Source of the DNA: VRUE01 sp963762205
GTDB taxonomy: Bacteria > Actinomycetota > Thermoleophilia > Solirubrobacterales > 70-9
Reading direction: 5' to 3'
Assembly: GCA_963762205.1 (NCBI GenBank)
Contig: CAVXJZ010000002.1
Span: 558,001 to 622,000, forward strand
Length of the DNA: 64,000 nucleotides
Part shown: piece by piece, positions 32,909-41,708 of the stretch
Position numbering within the stretch: the stretch's first letter is position 1
How the letters are laid out: the number at the start of each line of letters is the position of its first letter
The notes under the pieces: model-generated
What the model saw: only the letters and a program-made list of their open reading frames with translations
What the model was told of the DNA's origin: nothing
Databases searched by the model: none
Position numbers and translations under genes: made by a program

Positions 32909-33690
32909 GCGGCCTGGCGGCCAATCTGAGGGTGGTGAGGGCCCTCGGGCTGCGCTCGGTGCGGCAGACGTTCCGTCGCCCGCAGCTGCTGGCGCCGATC
33001 GTCGTCTTCCCGACGATCCTGCTCGCGATCCAAACCGGCGGCGCCGGCTCGGCGGTCGACCTGCCCGGCTTCCCGCCGGTCCAGAGCTTCCTCCAGTTCA
33101 TGCTGGCCGGAGCGATGATGCAGTCGATGATGCTGGCCGGCAACAGCGGCGGCATCGCGCTGGCGGTCGACATCGAGATGGGCTTCACCGACCGGCTCTT
33201 CGCGGCGCCGATCTCGCGCTTCACGATCGTCCTCGGGAGGCTCGCGGGCACGGCGGCGCTCGGCCTCTTCGCCGCCCTCTGGTTCCTGGCGATAGGCCTG
33301 GTCTTCGGAGCCGAGATCGAGAGCGGTGTCGCCGGGGCGGCGATCGCGATCGCCTTCATCACCTGCTCGGCGCTCGCGGTCGGCGGCATCGGCGCGGCGA
33401 TCGCCCTGCGCACGGGCAGCGCCAGCGTCGTCCAGGGTCTCTTCCCGCTGGTCCTCGTCGTGCTCTTCGTCTCCTCCGCCTTCTTCCCGGTCGACCTGAT
33501 GATCGAACCGGCGAAGGCGATCGCCGAATACAACCCGATGAGCTTCATCGTCGAAGGGGTCCGCAACCCGATCATCGCCGGGATCGACGCCTCGGACATG
33601 CTCGACGCGACGCTCGCGATCCTCGGGATCTTCGTGCTCGGCCTCGTGCTCAGCGCCCGCGCCCTCCGCCACCGGCTCAGGGTCGGCTGA
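32905..33690 (+). CDS. ABC-2 type transporter permease
   Basis: A 261-residue membrane protein with about six helices and the ABC-2 permease signature region (IEMGFTDRLFAAPISRFTIV and LVLVVLFVSSAFFPVDLM, AEYNPMSFIVEGVRNPII). It starts ATGA-overlapping the ATPase gene and pairs with the next permease, so the exporter is probably a heterodimer. No separate substrate clue. Confidence 0.88.
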   Translation: MSGLAANLRVVRALGLRSVRQTFRRPQLLAPIVVFPTILLAIQTGGAGSAVDLPGFPPVQSFLQFMLAGAMMQSMMLAGNSGGIALAVDIEMGFTDRLFAAPISRFTIVLGRLAGTAALGLFAALWFLAIGLVFGAEIESGVAGAAIAIAFITCSALAVGGIGAAIALRTGSASVVQGLFPLVLVVLFVSSAFFPVDLMIEPAKAIAEYNPMSFIVEGVRNPIIAGIDASDMLDATLAILGIFVLGLVLSARALRHRLRVG

Positions 33691-34481
33691 TGGAGCAGGC
33701 ACTCGCGATGCCCGCCTGGCGCGCCAACCTGGCGACGATCGCGGCGCTGATGGCGCGGGCCCGAAACGAGCTCCTGCGCGTCCCGGGGGCGGCGATCCCC
33801 GGAGTGCTGGCGCCGACGATCTTCTTCCTCGGCCTCAACGGCGTCTTCGGCGCGCTCACCCAGCTGCAGGGCTTCGACACCGGCGTCTACGAGAGCTTCA
33901 TCGTTCCCGTCAGCATGCTCCAGGGGGCCGGCTTCACGGGCGCCGCGGCGGGCGTGAACCTCGCCCGCGACATCGAACACGGCTGGCTCGACCGGCTGCT
34001 GGCTTCGCCGGCGCCGCGCTGGGTGCTGCTTTCCGGCACGGTGCTCGCCGCCGCCGCCCGGGCGCTGATCCCCGCGACCTTCGTGCTCGCCGTGGCGCTC
34101 GCGCTCGGGGCCGGCTGGCCCGGCCTCGACGGTCTCGTCGTCACCTACGCGATGGTCTGCTCGATGGCGGCCGTCGCGGCCTGCTGGGGCTCCTTCCTCG
34201 CCCTGCGCTTCAAGAGCCAGTCGGCGGCGCCCCTGATGCAGGCGGGGACGATGGCCGTGATCCTGACCACGACCGCCTACGCGCCGCTCGCCCTGCTGCA
34301 GGGCTGGCTGCAGGACGTGGCGCGGGTCAACCCGGTCACCGACGTGATCGAAGCGGCGCGCCAGGGCTTCGTCGGCACCGTCACCTGGGCCGACACCTGG
34401 CCCGGCCTGCTCGCCCTCGCCGGCCTGATGGCGCTGCTCGGGGCGCTCGCCCTGCGCGAGCTGGGCCGCACCGGGCGCTGA
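33690..34481 (+). CDS. ABC-2 type transporter permease, second subunit
   Basis: A 263-residue paralogue of the preceding permease with the same organisation: IEHGWLDRLLASPAPRWVLL in the middle and VARVNPVTDVIEAARQGFVG near the end, flanked by about six hydrophobic helices. The ATG at 33690 shares its A with the upstream stop codon. A longer frame from 32778 is an overlap artefact. With the ATPase at 31949 it completes the exporter. Confidence 0.87.
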   Translation: MEQALAMPAWRANLATIAALMARARNELLRVPGAAIPGVLAPTIFFLGLNGVFGALTQLQGFDTGVYESFIVPVSMLQGAGFTGAAAGVNLARDIEHGWLDRLLASPAPRWVLLSGTVLAAAARALIPATFVLAVALALGAGWPGLDGLVVTYAMVCSMAAVAACWGSFLALRFKSQSAAPLMQAGTMAVILTTTAYAPLALLQGWLQDVARVNPVTDVIEAARQGFVGTVTWADTWPGLLALAGLMALLGALALRELGRTGR

Positions 34482-34492
34482 GTGCGGGTGCC

Positions 34493-35659
34493 GTGATTCC
34501 CGCGGTTGCCATCGCCGAGCGGGTGCTGCGGCAGAACTGGCTGCAGGGTGAGCGCCGGGGCGTGCCCTTCGCCTACACGCGACCCAGCCCGGGACGCTAT
34601 CCGTGGCAGTGGTACTGGGACTCCTGCTTCGCGGCGATCGTCTGGCGGCGATTCGACCCGGCGCGATCGCGGGCGGAGCTCGAGAGCCTGCTCGCCGCCC
34701 AGCGCGAGGACGGGTTCGTCGGCCACACGATCTTCTGGGACAGCCAGGTCTCGCTGAGCCGGCTGCCCTTCTACAACGTCCTCGCCCGCGAAGCCCCGCA
34801 GACGGAGACGATCCAGCCGCCGCTGCTCGCCTGGGCCTGGCGGATCGCCGTCGGCGACCCCGCCGAGGAGCCCCGTATAGCGGCCCAGGCCGACTGGCTC
34901 GCCGCCAACCGCGACCTCGAGGGCGACGGACTGCTCTGGATCGTCCAGCCCGACGAGTCCGGCCTCGACGCCTCGCCCAAGTTCGACCCGGTCTGGGGGT
35001 TGCGGGCGAACGGGCGGATCGGCTTCCCGCTCCTCGTGCGCGGCAACCGGCGTCTCGGCTTCGACGCGCGCCGGATTCGCGACCGCGGCGGGCCGGTGCT
35101 CTGCGAGGTTCTCGTCAATACGCTTTGGTCGCTCTCGCTGCAGGCGCTGGGACGGCCCTCGGCGACGCCGGCGCTCGTCGAGAGGCTCTGGGACGAGCGC
35201 GCCGGGGCGTTCCTCGACGAGGTCCGGCCGGGCGGCGCCCGGCCGCCCGTCCTCACCTGCGCCGCGCTCGCGCCGCTGGCCCTCCCCGACCTTCCGGAGG
35301 AAATCGGCCGGCGCCTGGTCGAGGAGCACCTGCTGAACCCGAGCGAGTTCCTGACCCCGGTCGCGCCACCGTCGGTGGCGGCCTCCGAGCCGTCCTACCG
35401 GCCGTCGGGCGGGCACGGCCCGATCCGCCGCTACTGGCGCGGCCCGACCTGGGTCAACACCGCCTGGCTTGCCTGGATCGGCCTGCGCCGCCTCGGCTAC
35501 GAAGAGGCCGCGCGCGAGCTCGCCGCCGGCCTGGTCGGCGCCGTCGAGCGCGAAGGCCTGCGCGAGTACTACGACCCGCGCGACGGGACCGGGCTGGGCG
35601 CGACCGACTTCGCCTGGTCCGCCCTGATCTGCGAGCTCGCCGACCCGGGGTTCGAATAG
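34493..35659 (+). CDS. GH63-type hydrolase, glucosylglycerate/mannosylglycerate hydrolase-like
   Basis: A 388-residue (alpha/alpha)6-barrel hydrolase. Diagnostic segments are YPWQWYWDSCFAAIVWRRFD near the N-terminus, GFVGHTIFWD, and the C-terminal RRYWRGPTWVNTAWLAWIGL and REYYDPRDGTGLGATDFAWS. These match bacterial GH63 enzymes such as the mannosylglycerate/glucosylglycerate hydrolases that recycle compatible solutes; a broader glucosidase role is possible. The start is GTG, 11 bases after the permease stop. Acidic residues in YWDSCF and DPRDGTG are likely in the active site. Confidence 0.75.
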   Translation: MIPAVAIAERVLRQNWLQGERRGVPFAYTRPSPGRYPWQWYWDSCFAAIVWRRFDPARSRAELESLLAAQREDGFVGHTIFWDSQVSLSRLPFYNVLAREAPQTETIQPPLLAWAWRIAVGDPAEEPRIAAQADWLAANRDLEGDGLLWIVQPDESGLDASPKFDPVWGLRANGRIGFPLLVRGNRRLGFDARRIRDRGGPVLCEVLVNTLWSLSLQALGRPSATPALVERLWDERAGAFLDEVRPGGARPPVLTCAALAPLALPDLPEEIGRRLVEEHLLNPSEFLTPVAPPSVAASEPSYRPSGGHGPIRRYWRGPTWVNTAWLAWIGLRRLGYEEAARELAAGLVGAVEREGLREYYDPRDGTGLGATDFAWSALICELADPGFE

Positions 35660-35663
35660 CCGC

Positions 35664-35746
35664 TCTGGCAAGGACGCAGGGAGGTCGGCAAGGGGAGCGC
35701 ACACAAGTGCGTGACCCGCAGCCGGCCGACCGAGGACACCGCCAGA
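35664..35746 (-). ncRNA. Foldable 3' element, copy 2
   Basis: On the plus strand it reads TCTGGCAAGGACGCAGGGAG and ends CGACCGAGGACACCGCCAGA, aligned to 23145-23229. Potential stems are CUGGC/GCCAG (outer), GGUCGGC/GCCGACC (middle) and GCGCAC/GUGCGU (inner). Unpaired AAGGACGCAGGGA, GACCCG and the GACCGAGGAC block are conserved between copies. It fills the 90-base gap between the converging GH63 and infA genes and begins three bases after the infA stop. Confidence 0.5.
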
Positions 35747-35749
35747 CGG

Positions 35750-35968
35750 CTATTTGTACCGATAGGTGATGCGGCCCCGGTCGAGGTCGTACGGCGAAAG
35801 CTCGATCTTGACCCGGTCGCCGGGAAGGATGCGGATGTAGTGGCGGCGCATCTTGCCCGAGATGTGGCCGAGGACATCGTGGCCGTTGTCCAGTTTGACC
35901 CGGAACATGGTGTTCGGGAGGGCCTCGGTGATCTCGCCCTCCATCTCGATCTTCTCCTCTTTGCCCAT
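35750..35968 (-). CDS. infA: Translation initiation factor IF-1
   Basis: A 72-residue S1/OB-fold protein almost identical in layout to bacterial IF-1: EKIEMEGEITEALPNTMFRV, then GHDVLGHISGKMRRHYIRIL and GDRVKIELSPYDLDRGRITY. It binds the 30S A site during initiation. Here it stands alone instead of sitting with rpmJ and rpsM as in many actinobacteria. Another copy may exist elsewhere. The ATG at 35968 is standard. Confidence 0.95.
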   Translation of the reverse strand: MGKEEKIEMEGEITEALPNTMFRVKLDNGHDVLGHISGKMRRHYIRILPGDRVKIELSPYDLDRGRITYRYK

Positions 35969-36010
35969 GCGGCGAGCAGCGTACCTGACCGCGGGGCCGA
36001 TACGAGCGCC

Positions 36011-36787
36011 CTAGCGGCCCTCGAAGGTCGCGTTGCCGGGGCCGTCGTCGAGGAAGGACCTGACCGCGTTCTGCAGATCCTCGGTGGCGAACAGCGAGCC
36101 GGAGACCTCGGGGGTTTCCGCATCGGCCTTGTCGACGCCGCCTTCGAGATAGGCGCGGACCAGCCGCTTGGTGGCCCCGTGCGCCACGGTCGGGCCGGCG
36201 GCGAGCCGGTGGGCGAAGCGCATCCCCTTCTCGAGCAGCTCGTCGTCGCCGACCACCCGATTGATCACGCCCCATCGCTCCAACGTCGCCGAGTCGTAGA
36301 GGCCACCCGTCATCACGAACTCGCGTGCCCGGCCGGGCCCGGCGCGCTCCGCCATGCGCTGGGTGCCTCCGGCGCCCGGCGTCAGGCCGACAACGGCCTC
36401 GACCAGGCCGAACTGCGCCGACTCGGTCGCCCAGATCAGGTCGCAGCCGAGCGAGACCTCGAGGCCTGCCGTCAGGCAGAGGCCGTGGACGAGTGCGAGG
36501 GTCGGGATCGGCAGCGCCTCGAGCCGGCGCACGCCGGCGACCAGCGCGGCAAACATCTCGCCGCCATCCTCGGGGCTCGTCCCATCGAACACCTTGACGT
36601 CGGCGCCGCCGGTGAAGACGTCGCCCTCGGCGCGCCAGACCAGGGCCCGCGCGTCGGAGCCCTCGACCTCGGCGACCCGCGCCTCCAGGGCCTCGAACGC
36701 CTCCCGCCCGAACAGGTTGAGCGGCGGGTCGTCGAGCACCAGCACCGCCACCGCACCGTCGCGCTCCAGCCGCACCGGTTCAGCCAT
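36011..36787 (-). CDS. Enoyl-CoA hydratase/isomerase family protein
   Basis: A 258-residue crotonase. Oxyanion-hole segments are VFTGGADVKVF and LVHGLCLTAGLEVSLGCDLI, and the second catalytic region is FGLVEAVVGLTPGAGGTQRM. One catalytic glutamate is kept (LVEAVVG), and GLEVSL has Glu at the other position. Strong Shine-Dalgarno (GAGGGAGGGG) precedes the ATG. It is not in an obvious CoA-ester operon here; the neighbours are infA and the CCA transferase. The substrate is unknown. Confidence 0.87.
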   Translation of the reverse strand: MAEPVRLERDGAVAVLVLDDPPLNLFGREAFEALEARVAEVEGSDARALVWRAEGDVFTGGADVKVFDGTSPEDGGEMFAALVAGVRRLEALPIPTLALVHGLCLTAGLEVSLGCDLIWATESAQFGLVEAVVGLTPGAGGTQRMAERAGPGRAREFVMTGGLYDSATLERWGVINRVVGDDELLEKGMRFAHRLAAGPTVAHGATKRLVRAYLEGGVDKADAETPEVSGSLFATEDLQNAVRSFLDDGPGNATFEGR

Positions 36788-36831
36788 CGCCCCTCCCTCG
36801 TCTCGTTGGTAAAGAGCCCAGCGGCGGGAGC

Positions 36832-38277
36832 CTATCCGCGCAGCCCGCGCGCCAGCGCGACAGCCTCCTCGCGCGTGCCGACCTCGCCTGCGTACTGGGC
36901 CGCCTCGAGCTCGGCGATCAGCTCGCCGAGCTCGGGCCCCTCCGCGATCCCCACCTCGGCGGCGAGCTCGTCGCCCGCGAGCAGCGGCCGCGGCGGCCCG
37001 TCGCGGCGCCAGTCGAGGGCGGCGGCGAGCATCTGGCGGGCCAGCTCGAGGTGGGCCTCGATCGCCTCGTCGGTCGCGAACGGGCCGCTGCCGCGGGCCG
37101 AGAGGCGGTCGGCAACCGTGAGCAGGGTGACGTCCGCCGCAACCGGCTCGGTCGCCCGCAGGTACTCGTGGACCCGGCGCGCGGGGAGCGGCATCTCGTG
37201 GACGAGGAAGCCGAGGCGCAGGTGATGCAGCGTCAGCGCCTCGAGATGGCCGGTCAGGGCGCGGCTTGCGCGCAGCCTTCGGCAGGCGGCGCCGACCAGC
37301 TTCGCGCCCTCGCCGTCGTGGCCGATGAAGGTGACGTAGCCGCTCCGTTCGCCGCGGGTGGCCGGCTTGCCGATGTCGTGCAGGACGGCCCCGAAGCGCA
37401 GCGCCGTCCCCCGGGTCATCTCGTCGGCGAGCGGCTCGGCCAGCAGCTCCGCCGTCTCGGCCGCCCGCTCGCCGGCGAAGCGCTCGAGGTCGGCCTCGAC
37501 CACGAGCGCCTGCTCGAGCACCGCCAGCGTGTGGCCGTGAACGTCGAGGTGGTGGTTGGGGCCCTGTTCGACGCCGCGCAGGGCCGCGAGCTCGGGCAGG
37601 ACCGCCCCGGTCAGCCCGAGCTCGTCGAGCAGGGCCAGGCCGCGCAGCGGGTCGGGGCCCCCGATCAGGCGGCGCAGCTCGACCAGCTGCCGCTCCCCGG
37701 CCGGCTCGCCGGCTCGCCCCGCCTCGGCGCGCGCCAGCGCCGCCGTCGGCGCGTCGATACGCAGCTCGAGCTCGGCCGCCAGGCGCGCCGCCCGCAGCAG
37801 GCGCAGCGGGTCGGCTGCGAAGCTGCCCTCCCCGACGACCCGCAGCAGGCGCCGCTCGAGGTCGGCGAGGCCGCCGTGCGGATCGATCGGCTCGCCGCCC
37901 GCCAGCGGGACCGCGACGGCGCCGATCGTGAAGTCGCGCTCGCCCAGGTCGGCCTCGATCGTCTCCCCGCGCAGGGCCGTGGCGTCGACCTGCCAGGCGC
38001 CCTCCCGGTCGCTGACCCTCCAGGTCGCGAACTCGGCGGAGAGCTCGAACGCGTGGCCGCCGCCCCGTTCGGCGATCGCCCGTGCCGCCGCCCCGGGGTC
38101 ACCGGCCACGGCGAGGTCGAGGTCCCTCACCTCCTCCTCGAAGGCGGCGTCGCGGACGGCGCCGCCGACGACCCAGGCGTCGATCCCGGCCTCCTCGAGC
38201 GCCGGGCGGGCGAGCTCGACCACCGGCGCGGCGGAGAGCCGGCCGCCGAGCCCGGGTGGCGAGGCCGGGCCGCTCAC
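36832..38277 (-). CDS. CCA tRNA nucleotidyltransferase / poly(A) polymerase with HD domain
   Basis: A 481-residue class II nucleotidyltransferase. The head domain shows WVVGGAVRDA, the catalytic RDLDLAV and RDFTIGAVAV, and the neck shows DPLRLLRAARLAAEL. The C-terminal half contains an HD phosphohydrolase motif (VLHDIGKPATR and FIGHDGEGAKL), as in CCA-adding enzymes with phosphatase activity. It adds or repairs the 3' CCA of tRNAs. The GTG at 38277 overlaps the alr stop by four bases; the open frame beyond it runs inside alr. Confidence 0.9.
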   Translation of the reverse strand: MSGPASPPGLGGRLSAAPVVELARPALEEAGIDAWVVGGAVRDAAFEEEVRDLDLAVAGDPGAAARAIAERGGGHAFELSAEFATWRVSDREGAWQVDATALRGETIEADLGERDFTIGAVAVPLAGGEPIDPHGGLADLERRLLRVVGEGSFAADPLRLLRAARLAAELELRIDAPTAALARAEAGRAGEPAGERQLVELRRLIGGPDPLRGLALLDELGLTGAVLPELAALRGVEQGPNHHLDVHGHTLAVLEQALVVEADLERFAGERAAETAELLAEPLADEMTRGTALRFGAVLHDIGKPATRGERSGYVTFIGHDGEGAKLVGAACRRLRASRALTGHLEALTLHHLRLGFLVHEMPLPARRVHEYLRATEPVAADVTLLTVADRLSARGSGPFATDEAIEAHLELARQMLAAALDWRRDGPPRPLLAGDELAAEVGIAEGPELGELIAELEAAQYAGEVGTREEAVALARGLRG

Positions 38278-39383
38278 GCGGGCACTCGCGGCACCCGGGC
38301 GGAGACACCGCAGGTGATCTCGTAGTTGATCGTCTCGAGCCGCGCCGCGACCTCCTCGGCGAGGATCGCCTCCTCTCCCTGGGCGCCGATCAGCACCGCC
38401 TCGTCCCCGGGCTCGACCTCGGTCTCGGGCCCCAGGTCGATCGTCACGTTGTCCATCGAGACCGTTCCGACGAGCGGGTGGCGGCGGCCGCGCACGAGAA
38501 CCTCGGCGTTGTTGGTGAGGCCGCGCCGGACGCCGTCCCCGTAGCCGATCGGCAGCACGCCGATCCTGGTCTCCTCCGCCGCCTGCCACCTGCGCCCGTA
38601 GCCGACACTGTCGCCGGGGGCGAGGCGCTTGACGTCGGCGACGTAGGAGCACAGCGACATCGCCGGCGAGAGGCCGCGCTCGGCGGGATCGCCCTGAAAG
38701 GGGTCGAGCCCGTAGACCGCGACCCCGCAGCGGACCATGTCGAAGTGGGCGCGCGGCTCACGGAAGACGGCGGCGCTGTTGGCAGCATGGAGGGTGACCC
38801 CCGGGAACTCGTCCCTGACCGCCCCGGCGACCCCGGCGAAGCGGGCCAGCTGCTCGTCGAAGAACTCCGAGTCCGGTTCGTCCGCGGTGGCGAAATGCGT
38901 CCACACCCCCGCCAGGGCCAGGTCGGGGTCCTCGGCGCAGGCGCGGGCGAGGGCGATGACGGCCTCGCCGTCACGGTTGCCGAGCCGGCCCATGCCGCTG
39001 TCGTGCTTGACGTGCACCCGCGCCGGCCGCCCCTGGGCGCGGGCTCGCGCCGCCGCCAGGATGCGGAACTCCTCGTGCCAGACGGCGACGTCGGAGCCGG
39101 CCGCGAGCGCGGTGTCGAGCTCCTCCTCGGTCAGCGCCCCCATCGTCAGCAGCGACACGTGCGGGAAGCGACGGCCGACTTCGGCGGCCTCGGCGCCCGT
39201 CGCGACGGCGAGCCGCGAGGCGCCGCCCGCGAGGGCGGCCGTCGCGCATGCGTCGGCGCCGTGGCCGTAGCCGTCGGCCTTGACCACCGCGCAGAGCTCG
39301 ACCCCGTCGCCGACGACCGCCGTCAGCCGCCGGCAGTTGTGCTCTACGGCGGCGGCGTCGATCCGGGCGACTGCCCGCGCCAC
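38274..39383 (-). CDS. alr: Alanine racemase
   Basis: A 369-residue fold-type III PLP enzyme that interconverts L- and D-alanine for peptidoglycan. The PLP lysine is residue 35 in CAVVKADGYGHGA; the second catalytic tyrosine region is DSVGYGRRW and the C-terminal domain has VGTVSMDNVTIDLG. Start is GTG. It lies between the CBS gene upstream and the CCA transferase downstream with tight spacing, and near nnr and acpS, a common actinobacterial arrangement. Confidence 0.94.
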   Translation of the reverse strand: MARAVARIDAAAVEHNCRRLTAVVGDGVELCAVVKADGYGHGADACATAALAGGASRLAVATGAEAAEVGRRFPHVSLLTMGALTEEELDTALAAGSDVAVWHEEFRILAAARARAQGRPARVHVKHDSGMGRLGNRDGEAVIALARACAEDPDLALAGVWTHFATADEPDSEFFDEQLARFAGVAGAVRDEFPGVTLHAANSAAVFREPRAHFDMVRCGVAVYGLDPFQGDPAERGLSPAMSLCSYVADVKRLAPGDSVGYGRRWQAAEETRIGVLPIGYGDGVRRGLTNNAEVLVRGRRHPLVGTVSMDNVTIDLGPETEVEPGDEAVLIGAQGEEAILAEEVAARLETINYEITCGVSARVPRVPA

Positions 39384-39386
39384 GGG

Positions 39387-39848
39387 CTACCCGTCGACGA
39401 GCGCGGCCAGCGCGTCGGCCCGGGTGACCATGCCGACGAGGCGGCCCTCGCCGTCGACCACGGGCAGGTGGTTGTGGTGCTCGTCGGCGATCTTCTTCGC
39501 CACCGACTCCGCGCCCTCGTCGGTGGAGGCGACCACCGGGTCGGCGGTCATCAGGTCGCGGACGTTGGTCGCGAAGGCTTTGTTGAGCTTCTCTTCGAAC
39601 CCCTTCATCGAGCCGACGAAGACGATCCCGCCCATGATGTTCAGGTAGTGGGGCAGGTGGAGGTCGGACTCCTCCTCGCTGAGGATCAGGTCCGACTCGC
39701 TGATGATGCCGACGACCGTGTTCTCGGAGTCGACGACCGGGATCGCGCCCAGCTCGGTCTGGGCCAGCAGGTCGATCGCCCTGCGGGCGTCCTCCTCGCG
39801 GGTGACGGCGGGCACCTCGGCGTCCATGATCTCGGCGGCGGTCTTCAT
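39387..39848 (-). CDS. CBS-domain pair protein with spacer
   Basis: A 153-residue Bateman protein. CBS1 is AAEIMDAEVPAVTREEDARR to VVGIISESDLIL, CBS2 is VRDLMTADPVVASTDEGAES to GRLVGMVTRADAL; between them lies a longer insert (HYLNIMGGIVFVGSMKGFEE) found in the HPP-like CBS regulators. The ATG at 39848 has a strong GGGGAGGAG just upstream. It is probably cotranscribed with nnr and alr. The ligand is unknown. Confidence 0.87.
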   Translation of the reverse strand: MKTAAEIMDAEVPAVTREEDARRAIDLLAQTELGAIPVVDSENTVVGIISESDLILSEEESDLHLPHYLNIMGGIVFVGSMKGFEEKLNKAFATNVRDLMTADPVVASTDEGAESVAKKIADEHHNHLPVVDGEGRLVGMVTRADALAALVDG

Positions 39849-39861
39849 CTCCTCCCCGAGA

Positions 39862-41331
39862 TTATTCGACCCCGGCGCCGGGAAGCAGCCCAAGCGGGAT
39901 CGAGTCGATCACGTCGGTGGCGATCACCGACTCCGCCGCCCCGACCCGCAGGGCCGCGTCGCGGCCGGCGCGGGCGTGGGCGATGACCCCGGCGCAGGCG
40001 GCCGCGAAGGGCTCGAGGCCTCGCGCCAGGAGGGCGGCGACGATCCCGGAGAGGACGTCGCCGGTGCCGGCCGTGGCCAGCCCCGGCGCCGGCAGCACGT
40101 TGACCGCGAGCCGCTCGCCGTCGGTGACGATCGTGTCGTCGCCCTTGAGGACGACCGTCGCCCCGGCCGCCCGGGCGGCAGCCAGGGCGCGCTCGACCCG
40201 GTGTGCCGAGATCCCCTCCGAGCCGCACTCGAGCAGGCGGGCGAGCTCGCCGGCGTGCGGAGTGAGGACCGTCGCCGCGGCCCGAGCCGCGATCTCGTCC
40301 AGCCGACCGGCGAGGGCGTTGAGGCCGTCGGCGTCGAGGACCAGCGGCGCCTCGATTTGCGGAAGCACCTCGCGGGCGAGGTCGACCGACCCCGGGTCAC
40401 GGCCCAGGCCGGGCCCGAGGACGCCCGCCGCGGCGCCGTCGAAGGTCCGCAGCACGGCCTTCGCGGAGCCCGGCGCCAGACAGCCGTCGCCGCCCGGGCA
40501 GCCGACCGACATGACCTCGGGCTGGGCGATCTCGAAGATCTGCTCGAGCTCGGCGGGCACGGCGACCGTCGCGTATCCGGCCCCCGCCCTGATCGCCGCC
40601 AGCGAGGACATCCGCACCGCCCCGGTCAGGCCGCGCGACGCGCCGGCGATCGCCACCTGCCCGGAGCTGAACTTGGTCGACGCCGCGCCGCGCCGCGGGG
40701 CCAGAGCGAGCACCGCCGGATCGATCTCGCCGGCCGCGGGCGCGGCGGGCGCGCCCTCGGGAATCCCGATCGGCGCGACGCGCAGCTCGCCGGTCAGGCC
40801 CTTCCCGGGGGCGACCCGGTGGCCGACCTTGGCGGCGTGAAAGGAGACGGTGATCGAGGCCTCGATCGCCACCCCCGCGACCTCGCCTGTCGACGCGTCG
40901 ACGCCGGAGGGGATGTCGCAGGCGACGATCGGCGCGCCGCAGCGGTTGGCGGCTTCGATCGGCACGATCGCGGGCTCCCGCGGCGCGCCGGCGAAGCCGG
41001 TCCCGAAGATCGCGTCGACGACCGCCCCCGAACCGGCCAGCCGGGCGTCGAGGTCGCCGGGAGGGCCGCCCTCGAAGATCTCCAGCGCCTCCGCCTCGAA
41101 GCCCATCGCGGTCAGGCGCCGGGCGGCGACAAGCCCGTCGCCGCCGTTGTTGCCCTTGCCGCAGAGGATCCGCACGGGCCCCTGGGGCGCGAGCCCGGCC
41201 ACCGCCTCGGCCAACGCCGTGCCGGCCGCCTCCATCAGCTCCGCCTCGGGGACCCCCTGCTGCTCGATCGCCCAGCGGTCGACGGCGCGCATGCCCTCGG
41301 CGTCGAAGAGCGGCCGCAGCCAGGGATCCAT
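39862..41331 (-). CDS. nnr: Bifunctional NAD(P)H-hydrate epimerase / ADP-dependent hydrate dehydratase
   Basis: A 489-residue fusion of YjeF_N epimerase and ribokinase-like carbohydrate-kinase domain that repairs hydrated NADH and NADPH. The N-terminal domain (to about 215) has GKGNNGGDGLVAARRL and ACDIPSGVDASTG; the C-terminal domain has LTPHAGELARLL and the anion-hole GLATAGTGDVLSGIVAALLA. Length and both domains are complete. Its ATG overlaps the acpS stop (ATGA). Confidence 0.94.
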   Translation of the reverse strand: MDPWLRPLFDAEGMRAVDRWAIEQQGVPEAELMEAAGTALAEAVAGLAPQGPVRILCGKGNNGGDGLVAARRLTAMGFEAEALEIFEGGPPGDLDARLAGSGAVVDAIFGTGFAGAPREPAIVPIEAANRCGAPIVACDIPSGVDASTGEVAGVAIEASITVSFHAAKVGHRVAPGKGLTGELRVAPIGIPEGAPAAPAAGEIDPAVLALAPRRGAASTKFSSGQVAIAGASRGLTGAVRMSSLAAIRAGAGYATVAVPAELEQIFEIAQPEVMSVGCPGGDGCLAPGSAKAVLRTFDGAAAGVLGPGLGRDPGSVDLAREVLPQIEAPLVLDADGLNALAGRLDEIAARAAATVLTPHAGELARLLECGSEGISAHRVERALAAARAAGATVVLKGDDTIVTDGERLAVNVLPAPGLATAGTGDVLSGIVAALLARGLEPFAAACAGVIAHARAGRDAALRVGAAESVIATDVIDSIPLGLLPGAGVE

Positions 41332-41699
41332 CAGGCCGGGCCCGCGCCGGCGCCGCGGACGGCGACCGCCGCCGCGAAGTCGCGCGAGTGGGTCAGCGAG
41401 ACCTCGATCCGATCGTCTCCCACCGCCTCGGCGGCACGACCCGAGACCCTGACCGCCGGAGGCTCACCGGCGACGATCTCGATGTCGCGGAGACCGAAGC
41501 CCGCGGAGAGCCCGATCGCCTTGACCACCGCCTCCTTGGCGGCGAAGCGCGCAGCCAGGTGCCGCCCGGGGCGAGCGCGGGCGGTCGCGTACTCGAGCTC
41601 GGCCTCGGTGAAGACCCGCCGGGCCAGGCGTGGATGGCGCTCCAGCGCCCGCTCCAGGCGCTCGATCTCGAGCAGGTCGATGCCTATGCCGTCGGCCAC
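41331..41699 (-). CDS. acpS: Holo-[acyl-carrier-protein] synthase
   Basis: A 122-residue AcpS that transfers 4'-phosphopantetheine from CoA to ACP. The Mg-binding motif GIGIDLLEIERLERAL is at the N-terminus and the second motif is RFAAKEAVVKAIG. Length is normal. It starts with GTG and overlaps nnr, an arrangement widespread in bacteria. Confidence 0.93.
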   Translation of the reverse strand: MADGIGIDLLEIERLERALERHPRLARRVFTEAELEYATARARPGRHLAARFAAKEAVVKAIGLSAGFGLRDIEIVAGEPPAVRVSGRAAEAVGDDRIEVSLTHSRDFAAAVAVRGAGAGPA

Positions 41700-41708
41700 C
41701 GCGCCCCC

